From Diphasiastrum complanatum (Eukaryota > Streptophyta > Lycopodiopsida > Lycopodiales > Lycopodiaceae), in contig CM055096.1 in the NCBI GenBank assembly GCA_029204225.1, forward strand, positions 39,594,461 through 39,658,460: 64,000 bases of DNA. Reading direction: 5' to 3'. The translations under genes were made by a program, and so were the position numbers. Shown here piece after piece: positions 1 to 10,758 of the stretch. Within the stretch, counting starts at the first letter, position 1; every line of letters begins with the position of its first letter. Under the pieces are notes generated by a model. The model was not told the DNA's origin and searched no databases. It saw only the letters and a program-made list of their open reading frames with translations.

Positions 1-185
1 TTATTGAAGACATGCAAGAAAATGGCACCCGACTTGTCGGAGTTGGCTGACTTATCGGGGAAGGCCAACTAGGTCAACTTATCGGGGAGTCCGACTTGTC
101 GACTCAATCGACATATCAGAGAAACCTGACTTTTCTGACATATCGACTTGTCGACTACTCCAACTTAACTAACCATAGCAGGTCG

Positions 186-275
186 TTTATTGCGTTCAGA
201 GTTCTTGTCAAGATTGTATGCTTTGCTACTACGTCTTCCTGTCTGACAATGTTATTACTATGTCTGATTGTCTAC
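186..275. repeat. 90-bp dispersed repeat, left copy
   Basis: This stretch closely matches 8579-8667 in the same orientation, with scattered substitutions (shared core TTTATTGCGTTCA, then ACTACGTCTTC and TGTCTGATTGTC). The flanks do not match. The pair brackets the Cop-1 insertion and the older copia fragment at 7365-8450. It may therefore be a remnant of that older element's LTR or leader; this is inference. Confidence 0.7.
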
Positions 276-918
276 TCTTTCGCTTCCGCAGAAAACCACA
301 CAATCAAGCTCTATTTTACTTTTATGTTCGTCTATTGTTGTTGTAGTGCACGCACGAGGGAATTAGTTGACCACTGCCTTTGTGCAGTAGTATGAGTGTT
401 CCAATCCGATTGTTCGACTGGCCTAATCTATCGAGTCCCATCTTCTTCAGCATAATATCAGATCACTTTTGATTTTTTAATCTGATACTTACATCGTATC
501 AAAAGCTGTTTTATCTCAGAGCTATTTTTATGGCCTGATAAGCTTCCCACAGAAACTGATTCTATCAGCCGATAGAATAATTATTTTCTTGTTTTGTAAG
601 TTTCATTGTCCTTTGTGAATCATCCGCCTTCTGTTCGTTACGCTCTGGCCTTCATGCTACAAGCCTTCGCTTTTTGCTTTTTGCAACTTAAAGAGTAGTG
701 TTGCTTTTTCAAGGGCACCTTCGGTTTATGCCAAAAAGACATCTTCTGGATTTTAAGGACACCTTCGCTTTTCAGTGTCGCTTTTCTTGCAAACACTGTT
801 AGGCAAAAAAGTCGACATAAGGCAAAAACCAGATTGAAGGGCAGTGTCTTTTTTTAAGGGTAGGCAAAAAGTGCAAATGAAGTGACAAAATTTCCAGCAA
901 GTTCACACATGTGGGAAA
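276..918. other. non-coding, low-complexity flank of Cop-1
   Basis: No coding signal was found. From about 640 it holds degenerate repeats built from short blocks such as CTTCGCTTTTTG, AAGGGCA and GGCAAAAA. The same kind of sequence resumes on the far side of Cop-1 at about 6875-7150. This suggests that Cop-1 inserted into one continuous repeat-rich stretch, possibly an old LTR. Confidence 0.45.
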
Positions 919-1691
919 TGATCCACAAATGTGACTAATCTTATTAAGCAAGTCTATGATTAGCACAAAAAACTGATTCTAAATTGAATAGCAAGTCTAT
1001 CTAGTACAAAATTTAATGGCTTAACCACAATCTAGCATGCTAATAATCAGAGAATGATAGATTTGATTTCAAGAGAGCAAAAGTACAAGAATCTAGTGTA
1101 TGAGCATAAGCCTCAACACGAGTAAGAGAGAGAAAGAGAGAGAGAGATATAAATATTCAAGCAAATGATGGTGTAGATCCAAAATGGCATGGAATAGCTT
1201 CAAAGCTTGGTTCTTCATCAAAGATTATGAGAATAGCTACCCATATTTATGCATTTTGAGGTAGCTCGAGGTAGAACCACATCCATCCACCTTTCATTCA
1301 CATCTAAAGTGAAAACTAGAGTCTAAGTGACATTTGTCACATCTCATGCAAGCATTTCTACCTACTTTTACCAAGTGTCATTTTTCTAACTAGAATTGTA
1401 CAAATCATCATGCATGTGTCTATTTCACTTTGTGCATGCCTTGCATGTCACTATGGATCACCTACAACATGTGCATGTGATATGTCATGAGTTTCTACAA
1501 GCATATTAATAACATTTCTAAGTCTACAATCTATATGCAAGTTGTATACTACCAACTAGACTTGAGAAACCTATATAGCTCGAGTCCTATCTAGACCAAA
1601 TTTGGAATTTACATTATGAAACAACATACTTGCATAGTAAAAAATTTGTAGCAAGCCTAAAGTCAAGATAGATGATTTGTTATTTTCAACA
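919..1691 (-). repeat. Cop-1 3' LTR
   Basis: Direct repeat of 5860-6868, about 773 bp. It is bounded by TG and CA in element orientation and abuts a polypurine tract at 1692. It contains a GA microsatellite near 1125-1150 and clustered GCATG/CATGCA motifs near 1410-1480. It lacks the 244-bp insertion found in the other LTR. Confidence 0.88.
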
Positions 1692-1705
1692 CTCCTCCTA
1701 AAAAT
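1692..1705 (-). promoter_or_regulatory. Cop-1 polypurine tract
   Basis: On the minus strand this reads ATTTTTAGGAGGAG directly before the 3' LTR start TGTTGAAAAT. This is the expected position and composition of the plus-strand primer for reverse transcription. Confidence 0.8.
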
Positions 1706-3120
1706 AATCTATGTTGACTTGAACATGGATCTTGGTATTATTCCAAGATTGGCTCGATGCTTGATGAAGGAATTTTTGCTCAAAGGTTTGGTGAGCAAAT
1801 CTGTAATACAAGATGATTTGTCGATGTGCTCCAAGTAGATTTCCCCTCCAATGAGCTTCTCTCTCACAAAGTGAGGTGCAACCTTGATGTGTTTGCTCCT
1901 TGCATGAAATATTGGCTTGTTGGCAAGGGCTTGTGCTGAAATATTGTCACACATGATCAAAGGTAGATCATCTTCCATGATTATCTTTAGCTCCACTAGC
2001 AACCTCTTGATCCAAAGCACTTATTTTGTTGTAGTAGTGAGTGTCTTATACTCAACTTCACAAGATGAGAGTGGTATAGTATCTTGCTTTTTGGAAAGCC
2101 AAGGTATCAAGTTTCCTCCAAGATATATGACATATGCACTTGTAGATTTCCGATCTGCTTTATCACTTGCAAAATCTGAGTCAGAGTAGCCAACTATAGA
2201 AAGATCTTCACTTTTATATAACAAACCATAATCAAAAGTTGAAGATATGTATCTAAGTAATCTTTTGGCCATTTTCCAATGATGAATAGTAGGATTTTGC
2301 ATAGCTTGGCTCAAATTCTGAACACTTAAATTTATATCAGGCCTAGTTATTGTGAGTCAAATTAAGGAGCCTATAAGACTCCTAAAAAGAGTGATGTCCA
2401 CAAAGAATCTTTCATCACCTTTGTTAGGGTCTTTTACAATTTGCTCCATAGGAGTTTCAATACTCTTACAATATAGCATATTGAACTTTTTTAACATTGA
2501 AAGAGCATACTTGGATTGACATACAGAAGCTTTTTCATTATGAAAGTCAATCTCTAATCCTAATATGTAGTGATTTTTTTTAAGATCTTGCATCTTGAAT
2601 TCTTTTCCAAGTGCAATTTTGGTTTCCTCAACTACCTTGATACAGCTTCCTGTTAGAATGCTATCATCAACATAAATGAGAAGGATCACAATATCTCTAT
2701 CATAAAATTGACATACAAGAAAGGATCATAGTTACTAAGATTAAATCCTAGTGACTCAAGAAAGGTGTTAAGTCGAGAATACCATGACCTTGGAGCTTGC
2801 TTCAATCCATATAAACTTTTGAAGAGCAAGCAAACTTTTTCTTTATCATGGATGAATCCAATAGGCTGATCCATACAAATCTCTTCTTCTAGATACCCAT
2901 TCAAAAATGCATTAGAGACATCTAGTTGAAGAACTTGCCAATTGAAAAAGCAAGCAAGAGAAATTATGATTCTAATTGATACCATCTTTGCAACTGGAAC
3001 AAAATTCTCCTCATAATCAAGTCCATAAACTTGAGCAAAACCCTTTGCACAAAGCCTTGCCTTGTACTTGTTGATTGTGCCATCTTGATTATATTTGACT
3101 CAAAAAACCCATTTGCAGCC
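1706..3120 (-). pseudogene. Cop-1 reverse transcriptase-RNase H region
   Basis: Copia RT and RNase H, which copy element RNA to DNA and remove the RNA strand. Visible RT landmarks are the VSIRIIISLACFFNWQ-to-LDVSNAFLNG block, the YGLKQAPRSWY motif and a YVDD catalytic box near 2660-2680. RNase H shows SDSDFASDKADRKSTS, SSCEVEYKTL, a CDN-SA segment and the closing SKHIKVAPHFVRE block near 1870. The reading frame is interrupted by frameshifts near 2320-2360, 2690 and 2985, and between the RNase H segments near 2020. Roughly 94 residues of the RT core match the Cop-5 copy at 48.76 kb almost perfectly, which indicates recent common origin. It cannot make a continuous enzyme as it stands. Confidence 0.9.
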
Positions 3121-4235
3121 AATAGTGTGCTTGTTGGATGGAAGATCCACAAGCTCCCATGTCTTGTTGGCAATCAAAGCATCATATTCCTCCTTTATGG
3201 CTAGAAACCATTCCTTTGAATTGAGTGCATCATATACATCCTTTGGCTCCTCATGTGAAACAAAATAAGCACAATTAATGGAGTTGAGTTCTACTTGCTT
3301 GTCTTTATCTCCATATGTAAGCCTCTTAGGCTCAAATCTTTCTCTTTGTGACTCCTCAATTATCGGCCCCATCTCTCCATGATAGTCTTCAAGGGTGATG
3401 ATATGAGAATCCTTTTGAGAATCTTTGATCTCGGCCTCCTCAAAGATGTATTTTTGATTCTCATGGAATATAACATCCCTACTCTCAATTGTAACTGAGG
3501 TAGAGGGAACATAAATTTTGTAAGCCTTCTTGTTGGATGAATATCCAACTATGATCCCTTTGATAGAATTAGGATCATCTCTCTTCCTTGTTTCCAAGGG
3601 TACATGATCAAAAGAAGCACATCCAAAAACTCTAAGGTGATCAACCTTAGGTTTCTTCTTAAACAAGACTTCATATGGTGATCTTCCTGCAAGTGCATTG
3701 TGAGGTAATCTATTGCACAAATTGTTTGCATAATTAAGTGCTTCTCCCCAATATTCAATAGGCAAAGAAGCTTCAACTCGGATTGCTTTAGCACTTTCAC
3801 ATAGAGATCGATTTTTTTTTAGCAACTCCATTTTGAGATGGAAAATAAGCACAAGAAAACTCTCTCTTAATTTCTTCACCCTCACAATATTCATAGAACT
3901 TGTTGGAGATGTATTCACCTCCTCCATCACATCTTAAAGCTTTGACTTTGAAAGAAAACTGTTTCTCAACATAAGCTTTGAAGACTAGGAAATGATCAAA
4001 TACCATAGCTTTTGAAGAAAGTAGATACAACCAAGTATATGTTGTAAAATCATCAATGCAGGTGACAAAACAAGTTGCACCACCAATACTTCTAGAGGAA
4101 GAAAAATGAACATCCAAGTGAATTAGTTCCAAAGGATGAGTAGTCTAAATAAAAGATTTTTGATATGGCTTTCTATATGATTTTACAATAGCACAAGCCT
4201 CACAAGGCTTGGATATCCTTGGAAAGTGATCTTGG
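3121..4235 (-). pseudogene. Cop-1 integrase
   Basis: Copia integrase with the catalytic-core landmarks ELIHLDVHFSS, FVTCIDDFT and KALRCDGGGEYISNKF, followed by the C-terminal block LRVFGCASFDHVPLETRKRDD and IKGIIVGYSSNKKAYKI. The third acidic residue of the DDE triad should sit in the QNGVAERKNR box. Here an A-run near 3815-3825 has shifted frame, giving QNGVAKKKS, so that glutamate is lost in this copy. A stop lies near 4141. The frame then continues through the long linker toward RT (WELVDLPSN, GCKWVF). It is non-functional as sequenced. Confidence 0.88.
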
Positions 4236-5650
4236 AAGGCCAATAGCCTTAGCATTCTTGATCATAGAAAGCATAGACTTAAAGTTAGGATGCCCCAACC
4301 TTCTATGCCATAACTCCTCCTTAGACAAAAGAGCAACTTCAAAAAAGTTTGCATTCTCATAAGAATTCAATTTGAAGATTCCACCATATCTAGATCCATT
4401 AGCTAGGATCTCATCATTTTTCTTGATAAAGCAAGTATTGGAATTGAATTTTACATCACAACCACTATCAAGCAACTTTCCAACACTAATCAAGTTCTTT
4501 GTAAGCTTAGGAACAAAAAGAACATTGGAAAGTGATAGAACTTTAGAAGAAGCAAGTTTCAATGGAATGTTGCCAATTACTTCAATACAGCACTCATGAT
4601 CATTTACAGTATAAATTGATCGTTTAAGTCCTTTATAAGGTACAATAGAGTCAAAAGACTCCTTTGAACAACATATATGTGAAGAGGCTCCACTATCTAT
4701 GTACCAAGCTCCATCTTTCTTGAAGGGTGATGAAGAAAAGCTTGACACCATGGGTGATCCTTCTCCATCACTTGCAATAAACTCTTCTTCTTTCTCATTA
4801 GACATATTTGCTTGTTTGAGTTGATTTTTCTTTTTGAAGCAATTAGAGGCATAGTGCCCCTTTTTGCCACAAAAGAAACACTTGACTTTCTTCTTCTTGG
4901 TCTTTGAAGTAGAAGGATGAGATGAGTCATCCTCTTCACCATCTTTGTCTCTTTCTTTGGCTTTGTCTTTGTTGAAAGCTTGAGAAAACTAGTTCTTGCT
5001 CTTTCCTTTATGCTTGTCCTTGACAAGGAGAGCTTTGTCACTTCTAATATGCTCGAGTTTGTTCATCCTAGAAAGTTTGTAACTTTGTGTAGCTTCTTCA
5101 AAGAGAATTCCTTAAAGAGTTTCCAAATTGGGTAACTCCTCCTTAATGGCAAAGGATTGAACAAGATTATCATAGTCATCTTTTAAGCCATTTAGAATGA
5201 CTTGTACTAGCTCATCTAAATTGGTTGTGACACCAACACAAGCAAGCTCCCCATGAAGATCTTTTACTCTCGGAACATAATTTGATGCACTCTCTTCACT
5301 TTTTTGAAAACTTTGAAAAATCTGATTTCTAAGAGTGAGTATTCTAGAAGTGTTCTTAGCTTCATAGATGGATTTAAGTGCATCCCAGACATCTTTAGCT
5401 GTGGTGCAAGATCCTATCTCTCTCAAAATTTCATTATAGACATTCATCTTAATGAAATGTAGAGCCATTCTAGCTCTCTTCTTGTACTTTGGTATTTCAA
5501 GCTGTGCTTGAGGCTCCTCCTCAATACCAAATACTATGTCCATAACATCCTAGAGTATTAAAATAGACTCCACCCTTACCTTCCATATTGATTAATTAGA
5601 GGTACTTAGTCTTTTACCTGCTTCTAGGAAAACTATGGATTAAGAATCAA
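4236..5650 (-). pseudogene. Cop-1 Gag, zinc knuckle and protease
   Basis: The N-terminal part (5112-5640) is a UBN2-type copia Gag: EEEPQAQ, ARMALHFIKMN, IYEAKNTSRILTLRNQIFQ and ELVQVILNGL. A CCHC knuckle of the form CFFCGKKGHYASNC is encoded at 4839-4880. The aspartic protease motif WYIDSGASSHIC lies near 4680-4700. GAG_pre-integrase (ELWHRRLGHPNFKSM) follows near 4270-4320. Stops and frameshifts near 5040-5110 and 4810-4830 separate the parts. Layout and motifs match Cop-5 at 40.65-41.97 kb residue for residue over long stretches. Confidence 0.88.
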
Positions 5651-5859
5651 GCAAGATTAAATCGAATCAAAAAGTGGTCACTTGGATTTTGGACCTCTAC
5701 GTACCCTCTTTAAGAGCTTATAACTCTTGATAGACACATCAGCTTGATTTGAAATCAATTCCTACAGAAAGTACCCTTCATAAGCTTTCCATCAAGCTAT
5801 AAGACCACTATCTTTGGACCAAATAGCAAGAAAATAAAGGGGACTGAAAATCTCTTATA
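5651..5859 (-). other. Cop-1 5' leader
   Basis: Non-coding stretch between the Gag start and the 5' LTR. In the expected primer-binding position beside the LTR I see TATAAGAGATTTTCAG rather than the TGGTATCAGAGC found in other copia elements here. Either priming differs or the site has decayed. Confidence 0.6.
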
Positions 5860-6868
5860 TGATCCACAAATGTGACTGATCTTATTAAGCTTTATGATTA
5901 GCACAAAAAACTGATTCTAGATTGAATAGCAAGATCTAGTACAGAATTTAATGGCTTAACCACAATCTAGCATGCTAATAATCAGAGAATGATAGCTTTG
6001 ATTTCAAGAGAGCAAAAGTAGAAGAATTTAGTGTATGAGCACAAGCCTCAACACGAGTTAGAGAGAGAATGAGAGAGAGAGAGAGAGATTCAAGCAAATG
6101 ATGGTGTAGATCCAAAATGGCATGGACTAGCTTCAAAGCTTGGTTCTTCATCAAAGATTATGAGAATAGCTACACATATATATGCATTTTGAGGTAGCTC
6201 GAGGTAGAACCACATCCATCCACCTTTCATTCACATCTAAAGTGAAAACTAGAGTCTAAGTGACATTTGTCACATCTCATGCATGCATTTCTACCTACTT
6301 TTACCAAGTGTCATTTTTCTAATTAGAATTGTACAAATCATCATGCATGTGTCTATTTCACTTTGTGCATGCCTTGCATTTCACTATGGATCACTTACAA
6401 CATTTGCATGTGATATGCCATGAGTTTCTACAAGCATATCAATGACATTTCTAAGTCTACAATCTATATGCAAGTTGTATACTACCAACTAGACTTGAGA
6501 AACCCATATAAAGACATGTTTAGAAAGGTTGAGACTTCTTGAATACTTTGGGACTTAATCCATGTAATTAAATAGTCCATTAGACAAGTCATCTTGATGA
6601 ACAACGTTCGTCAAGAATGCCCATGAACCATCCAAGTGCCAGACAACTAAGCTTTGATGAACAATGTTCGTCGAGAAATTTTGTTCAATTTCCCTTATAA
6701 AAGAAAATAGATGAGACTTGCACCAAGCTCACAATTGCTAAGTATTTCTTTATAGCTCGAGTTCCATCTAGACCAAATTTGGCATTTACATTATGAAACA
6801 ACATACTTGCATAGTAAAAAATTTGTAGCAAGCCTAAAGTCAAGATAAATGATTTTTTATTTTCAACA
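5860..6868 (-). repeat. Cop-1 5' LTR carrying an insertion
   Basis: Direct repeat of 919-1691 with an extra 244 bp at 6511-6754. The GA microsatellite is present near 6060-6090. Apart from the insertion the two LTRs differ by scattered substitutions and small indels, so the element is not brand new. Confidence 0.88.
6511..6754. mobile_element. 244-bp insertion inside the Cop-1 LTR
   Basis: Absent from the sister LTR. It is flanked by TATA at 6507-6510 and 6751-6754, a possible 4-bp target duplication. Inside are two copies of a near-palindrome, GATGAACAACGTTCGTC near 6597 and GATGAACAATGTTCGTC near 6657, and a TTATAAAAG TATA-like box near 6695. It encodes nothing. It could be a short non-autonomous element or a solo LTR; its family is not recognised. 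Confidence 0.6.
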
Positions 6869-6874
6869 TAAGGA

Positions 6875-7150
6875 CATGAACCATTTCTTAAGGCAGGTGT
6901 CGCTTTTTTTCGAAAGGAAAGCCGAAGGGCGAAAAAGCCAACTAAAGGGTAGAAAACAGTTCTAAGGCTAGGCCCCACCTTTAAGGATAGGTGTCCTCCT
7001 TTTAAGGGCAGTTGTAGCTTTTTCGAAAAAGCAAAAAAGCCGAAATGCTTAAAAGTTGACTTTAGATCAAAAACCAGTTCTAAGGCAAACGTCGCTTTTC
7101 TAAGGGTGAGTGTCCCTATTTTTAAGGGTCTAAACCTTGCTAAGGCATTT
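6875..7150. repeat. degenerate tandem repeat, about 118-bp period
   Basis: Blocks such as CAGTTCTAAGGC (near 6957 and 7075), TCGCTTTT and TTTTAAGGG recur at about 118-bp spacing. Similar blocks occur at about 640-900 on the other side of Cop-1, including the CCAGATTGAAGGGCAGTGTC version near 830. No coding potential was seen. Confidence 0.55.
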
Positions 7151-7364
7151 TAGAGACAGTGTCACCTTTTTCGCAAGAATGCAAAAAATGTGACAATGTC
7201 GAGAAAAGTTTTCAGAATAAGTTTCTAAGTGTTTTAGACCTAGGGTTGAATTTTCCTCATGACCCAAAAAGGCGAACTGTGCGACGAAACAATTTAAAAA
7301 TGCAGACTGTGCGAAACTTGTCCAAAATGCACAGTTGTAAAAAAATAGCAAAGGAAAATCTAAG

Positions 7365-8450
7365 AAAAATTTCTAAGGCTTTGAAAGATAGAAACTCTTG
7401 GTTTCTTCAGCTCCCTCTCAAAGTTGGTATTTTTCTGATTCCTAAGCTTGCGCGCTGCTTCTCAAAAATTGTCTTGTCAAGAGGCTTCATGAAGATATTG
7501 GCCACCATCTGCTTCGTTGGAATAAACTCGGTCTTCAGCCTGTCTTTCTCAACCAGAACTCTTATCAGATGATATATCTGATAGCAATGTGTTTCGCCTT
7601 GGAATGAAACACTAGATCATTCGTTAGATGAATGGCGCATGTGTTATCCATGAAGAGTAGCAGTGGCTCGTTGGAGTTCTCCCAATCTGTCAAGGAATTG
7701 TTTGATCCATGTAAGCTCATTCACCATCTTGGCTGCTGCAACATACTCTACTTCACAGGATGATTGCGCAGTCATAGTCTGCTTTCTGTTGATCCATATC
7801 ACAGCTGCACCAGCTGCTATTGTGCACCCTCCTGAGATGCTCTTGCAGTCATCTTTCAGGGATGCCCAATTTGCATCGCAGTAGGATTTAATCTGGAATC
7901 CTTCATGCTGAGAGAAACATAGCCATAATCCTTCGTCTGTTGAAGGTATTGCAGAATTCTCTTGGCTATCTTATAGTGTGTAGGGCTTGGATTGATATTA
8001 AACTGGCTCATTCTGAAAACTGCATAAGCAATGTCAGTGCATGTATTATCTACCAAGTATATGAGCAATCTGATTAACCTCCTATAGGGCACGTTCTGCA
8101 TGGCTTTTTGCTCTTCTGCATTCTGCGGGCAGTCTTGCTTGGTCAAACTATTCCAACTACCATGGGCATATTAGCTCCCTTGCAGTCTGTCATTTGAAAA
8201 TCATCAATGATTTTCTGGATGTATCTTGACTGGTGAGGATACAGCTTCCCTCTGTCAAGATCTCTATCAATCTGCAATCCTAGGTAGCATCTTGCTTCCC
8301 CTAGGTCTGATATTTCAAAATGCTGTGAAATATCATGCCTCACTTGAGCAATGAAGTCGTCGCTTCTGGACAAGATCAAAGTGTCATCCACATAGATAGC
8401 TATGATTGTGATTTTTTCATCTGTGACCTTCGTATAGACATTGTGTCAAC
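7365..8450 (-). pseudogene. Cop-2, copia RT (C-terminal)-RNase H fragment
   Basis: The minus strand encodes the second half of a copia RT and the RNase H. The catalytic box AIYVDDTLILS lies at about 8380-8402, then SDLGEARCYLGLQIDRD. RNase H is seen as SSCEVEYVAAAKMVNELTWIKQFL near 7730-7770 and the terminal IFMKPLDKTIFEKQRASLGI near 7440-7500. Stops at about 7650 and frameshifts near 8150 and 7880 interrupt it. Gag, protease, integrase and the first half of RT are missing. It differs clearly from the Cop-1 family. It is the older element flanking Cop-1. Confidence 0.85.
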
Positions 8451-8724
8451 AATAAGCTCATAGCTTTTACAGAGCGGAGTTAGCTTTTTGAGCATGCAGC
8501 TTCATCCACTATTGTCTTGTGCTCATACCATCAAATTGATGTGTATTTCTATACACTAATCTGAATCAATCACTGTCTTTTATTGCGTTCAAAATTCTTG
8601 TCAGGATTGTATGCTTTTCTACTACGTCTTCTTGTCTGACATTCTTATTGCTTTGTCTGATTGTCTTCTTGTTACATACCTATGTAGCTATTAGTACTTC
8701 AGTGACACTTATATGTCCATTTAG
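8451..8724. other. non-coding gap with 90-bp repeat copy at 8579-8667
   Basis: No gene is visible. Positions 8579-8667 are the right copy of the repeat at 186-275. The remaining sequence separates the Cop-2 fragment from the G1 LTR. Confidence 0.6.
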
Positions 8725-9720
8725 TGTTGGGGGCTAAATGGCAAGTTACCCTTGGATAAGGGCAGACAAGTGATTAAACCTTGGTCGGAGGTATGGAATC
8801 AAGTTACTCTTGGATGAGGAGTACCCTTAGGATTAAGGATTATGTGCCTTTAAATTAAGGTACTAGAGTCCTTGGATAAGGGCAAGTAGGTGTCTATGCC
8901 TTGGTCAGAGGTATGGAACCTAGTGAGGTATTAGAAAGTCATCACCATGGGTGTTTTGGCTACTTTTCTAAACCTTGGGCCTCAACCTTGAACCATATCA
9001 CTTTATTGGTCTTGGACCAAAGTATACAAGCACAACTTGGGCAATGGGACCTAGTAAGAGGGCACACTTCCAAGGTGTCCATTGAGTTCCCAACTCCCAC
9101 AAGAAAGACATTCAAAGAGTCATAGGTTATGGAAGAAGTCTCTTGACCTTCCATAAGCCTATGAAGGTTCTTTAACTTCCCTAAGCCTCTATCTTTCTCA
9201 TTGGTTGTGCATGGAACTCCATAGTGTATTGAAGAGTGCCATTTGCCATCTATATGAAGGGAGGAAGGCACCCATAGGGAGGAGGAGAGATCTCTTTTGT
9301 TTGCTATGTTTATGCTCTACTAGTGTATAAAGTGTTTTCTTGTGTGTGGTATGCTTAGGGTTTGGATCTTGCTTATGGTATGGGACATAAGTAGGGTTTG
9401 GATCTTGAGTATGCTATGGTTTGTGGTGGTATGCTTGTGATTAATTAATGGTTAGCAAGGAGGTGCTAGATTAGCCAAGTTGCAGGATTGCATGTGTTAG
9501 CTAGTTGTGGTTGGGTGGTGAATACTTGAGGCCACTTGTTATCTACCTTTGTGATTAAGATTAGGGACATAGGTGGAGGAGAGATCTATGGAGGCTTGGA
9601 GATCCTTACTTGCAAGTGGAGGCATCCTAGCTTGGAGTTGGGGAGCATCTTGGAGCTTGCAGGTTACTTGGAGAACCTTTGGAGGCACTACCTTTGGATT
9701 AGGAGGACTTCCTGACTTCA
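8725..9720 (+). repeat. candidate 5' LTR of G1
   Basis: It starts TGTTGGGGGCTAAATGG and ends near TTCA about 10 bp before the primer site. It contains two copies of a block of about 50 bp (8753-8808 and 8873-8923) with the core CCTTGGATAAGGGCA and TTGGTCRGAGGTATGGAA. A weak TATA-like GTGTATAAAG lies near 9323. Only one LTR is in the window, so the boundaries rest on the TG start and the PBS position. Confidence 0.5.
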
Positions 9721-9730
9721 TTTGTAAAAG

Positions 9731-9742
9731 TGGTACTAGAGC
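9731..9742 (+). promoter_or_regulatory. G1 primer binding site
   Basis: TGGTACTAGAGC, a decayed version of TGGTATCAGAGC, the complement of the 3' end of initiator tRNA-Met. Its distance from the LTR end and the Gag region downstream support the call. Confidence 0.55.
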
Positions 9743-10758
9743 TAGACAAAAGATGGTAACCTTTCTAACCTTCTTCAAGTTCTATAAAGATCACAAACTA
9801 AATTTTTTTTTTGGAAAAGATTATTGGCTTTTCTATTAATAGGAAGCTTGTAGTTGAAGTACCCAATGAATCTAGTTCTACTGATAAAGAGTAGTGATGC
9901 TTATAGAATTGTTTAGGGGCTGATTTTTTATCATGTTAAAGAAGTTTTAAAGTGGACTTTTGGTTTTAAATCTTTTTTCAAAAAGATTTGTGGAATGGTT
10001 AGAGGAAGTCTTCTTCTACATTCACAAAATTGTTTTTGCAAAGAGATTGATTCTAGCTATGTGTTTTAATCAAAACTAGTGTTTTTTTTCATAAATGAAG
10101 TGTTTAAACTTTTGATTTTCATTTTGAAGTTCTATTTTTCAAACCTGTAAATCTGAAAATCAGATCTAAAAAGTGAAGTTTTCATAAAAACTTCATTAGT
10201 TACACCTTTCTACCTACTAGTTTCATGAAAATGGCAATGTAAGAAAGAAAATGTAGTGTAACTTTATGCATAAAAAAGATTTTGAAGTTCTGTTTTTTGT
10301 CATTTTGAAGTTTTGATTTTCAGACCTGTAAATCTGAAAAACAGATCTAAAAAGTAAAGTTTTCATAGAACTTCATTAGTTTGCCATTTCTAGTCACTAG
10401 TTTCATGGATTTGAAGAACTAGGAAAGTGAGAAATGTGATTATTTGTGTTGAATTTGAAATGACAAATGGAAATGGAATTGGAATGGGAACTTTATGTAA
10501 ACATTAGTTTGAAGTAGTTAATTGATGTTTACATAAAGATTAGTTTTGATTTTTGCTTTGAAATGAGGCAAAAGTAGGAATTGCTTGGTGTAGTTTTCTC
10601 TTAAGCTTGGATTGAGCTTACAAACATTAAATATTGAATGAATAGAAGTAAATGTTTTTATTTGCATGGATTGTGTAAGAATTGAAGCATTTCTATCATT
10701 TTTATTAGAATTACTTGTTGCTATATTTGCATAATAGGAAAACACACAAGCAACTCCA
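9743..10758 (+). other. G1 leader with a duplicated segment
   Basis: About 1 kb of non-coding leader between PBS and Gag. A block of about 105 bp at 10126-10231 is repeated at 10307-10408, with the shared core ACCTGTAAATCTGAAAA and CTAGTTTCATG. Long A/T runs are common. No open frame of note was found. Confidence 0.6.

Larger units (their letters stand above)
919..6868 (-). mobile_element. Cop-1, Ty1/copia retrotransposon with two LTRs
   Basis: A minus-strand copia element in the order 5' LTR (5860-6868), Gag, zinc knuckle, protease, integrase, reverse transcriptase, RNase H, polypurine tract, 3' LTR (919-1691). In element orientation both LTRs begin TGTTGAAAATAA and end TTTGTGGATCA. All copia modules are present in canonical order, but the polyprotein is broken by frameshifts and stops. 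The flanking pentamers GGAAA (left) and TAAGG (right) do not match, so no target-site duplication is visible. No canonical tRNA-Met primer site is seen next to the 5' LTR. Its RT is almost identical at protein level to that of Cop-5 at about 48.8 kb, so the two belong to one family. Confidence 0.9.

Noticed and set aside
96-395. Open frame of 99 codons at the left edge
   Set aside because: It overlaps the 90-bp repeat, has no motif and reads like translated repeat DNA.
4372-4599. Plus-strand open frame across the Cop-1 protease region
   Set aside because: It is an antisense shadow of well-supported copia coding sequence. The same holds for plus-strand frames at 1917-2189, 22372-23186, 25999-26205 and 45162-46117.
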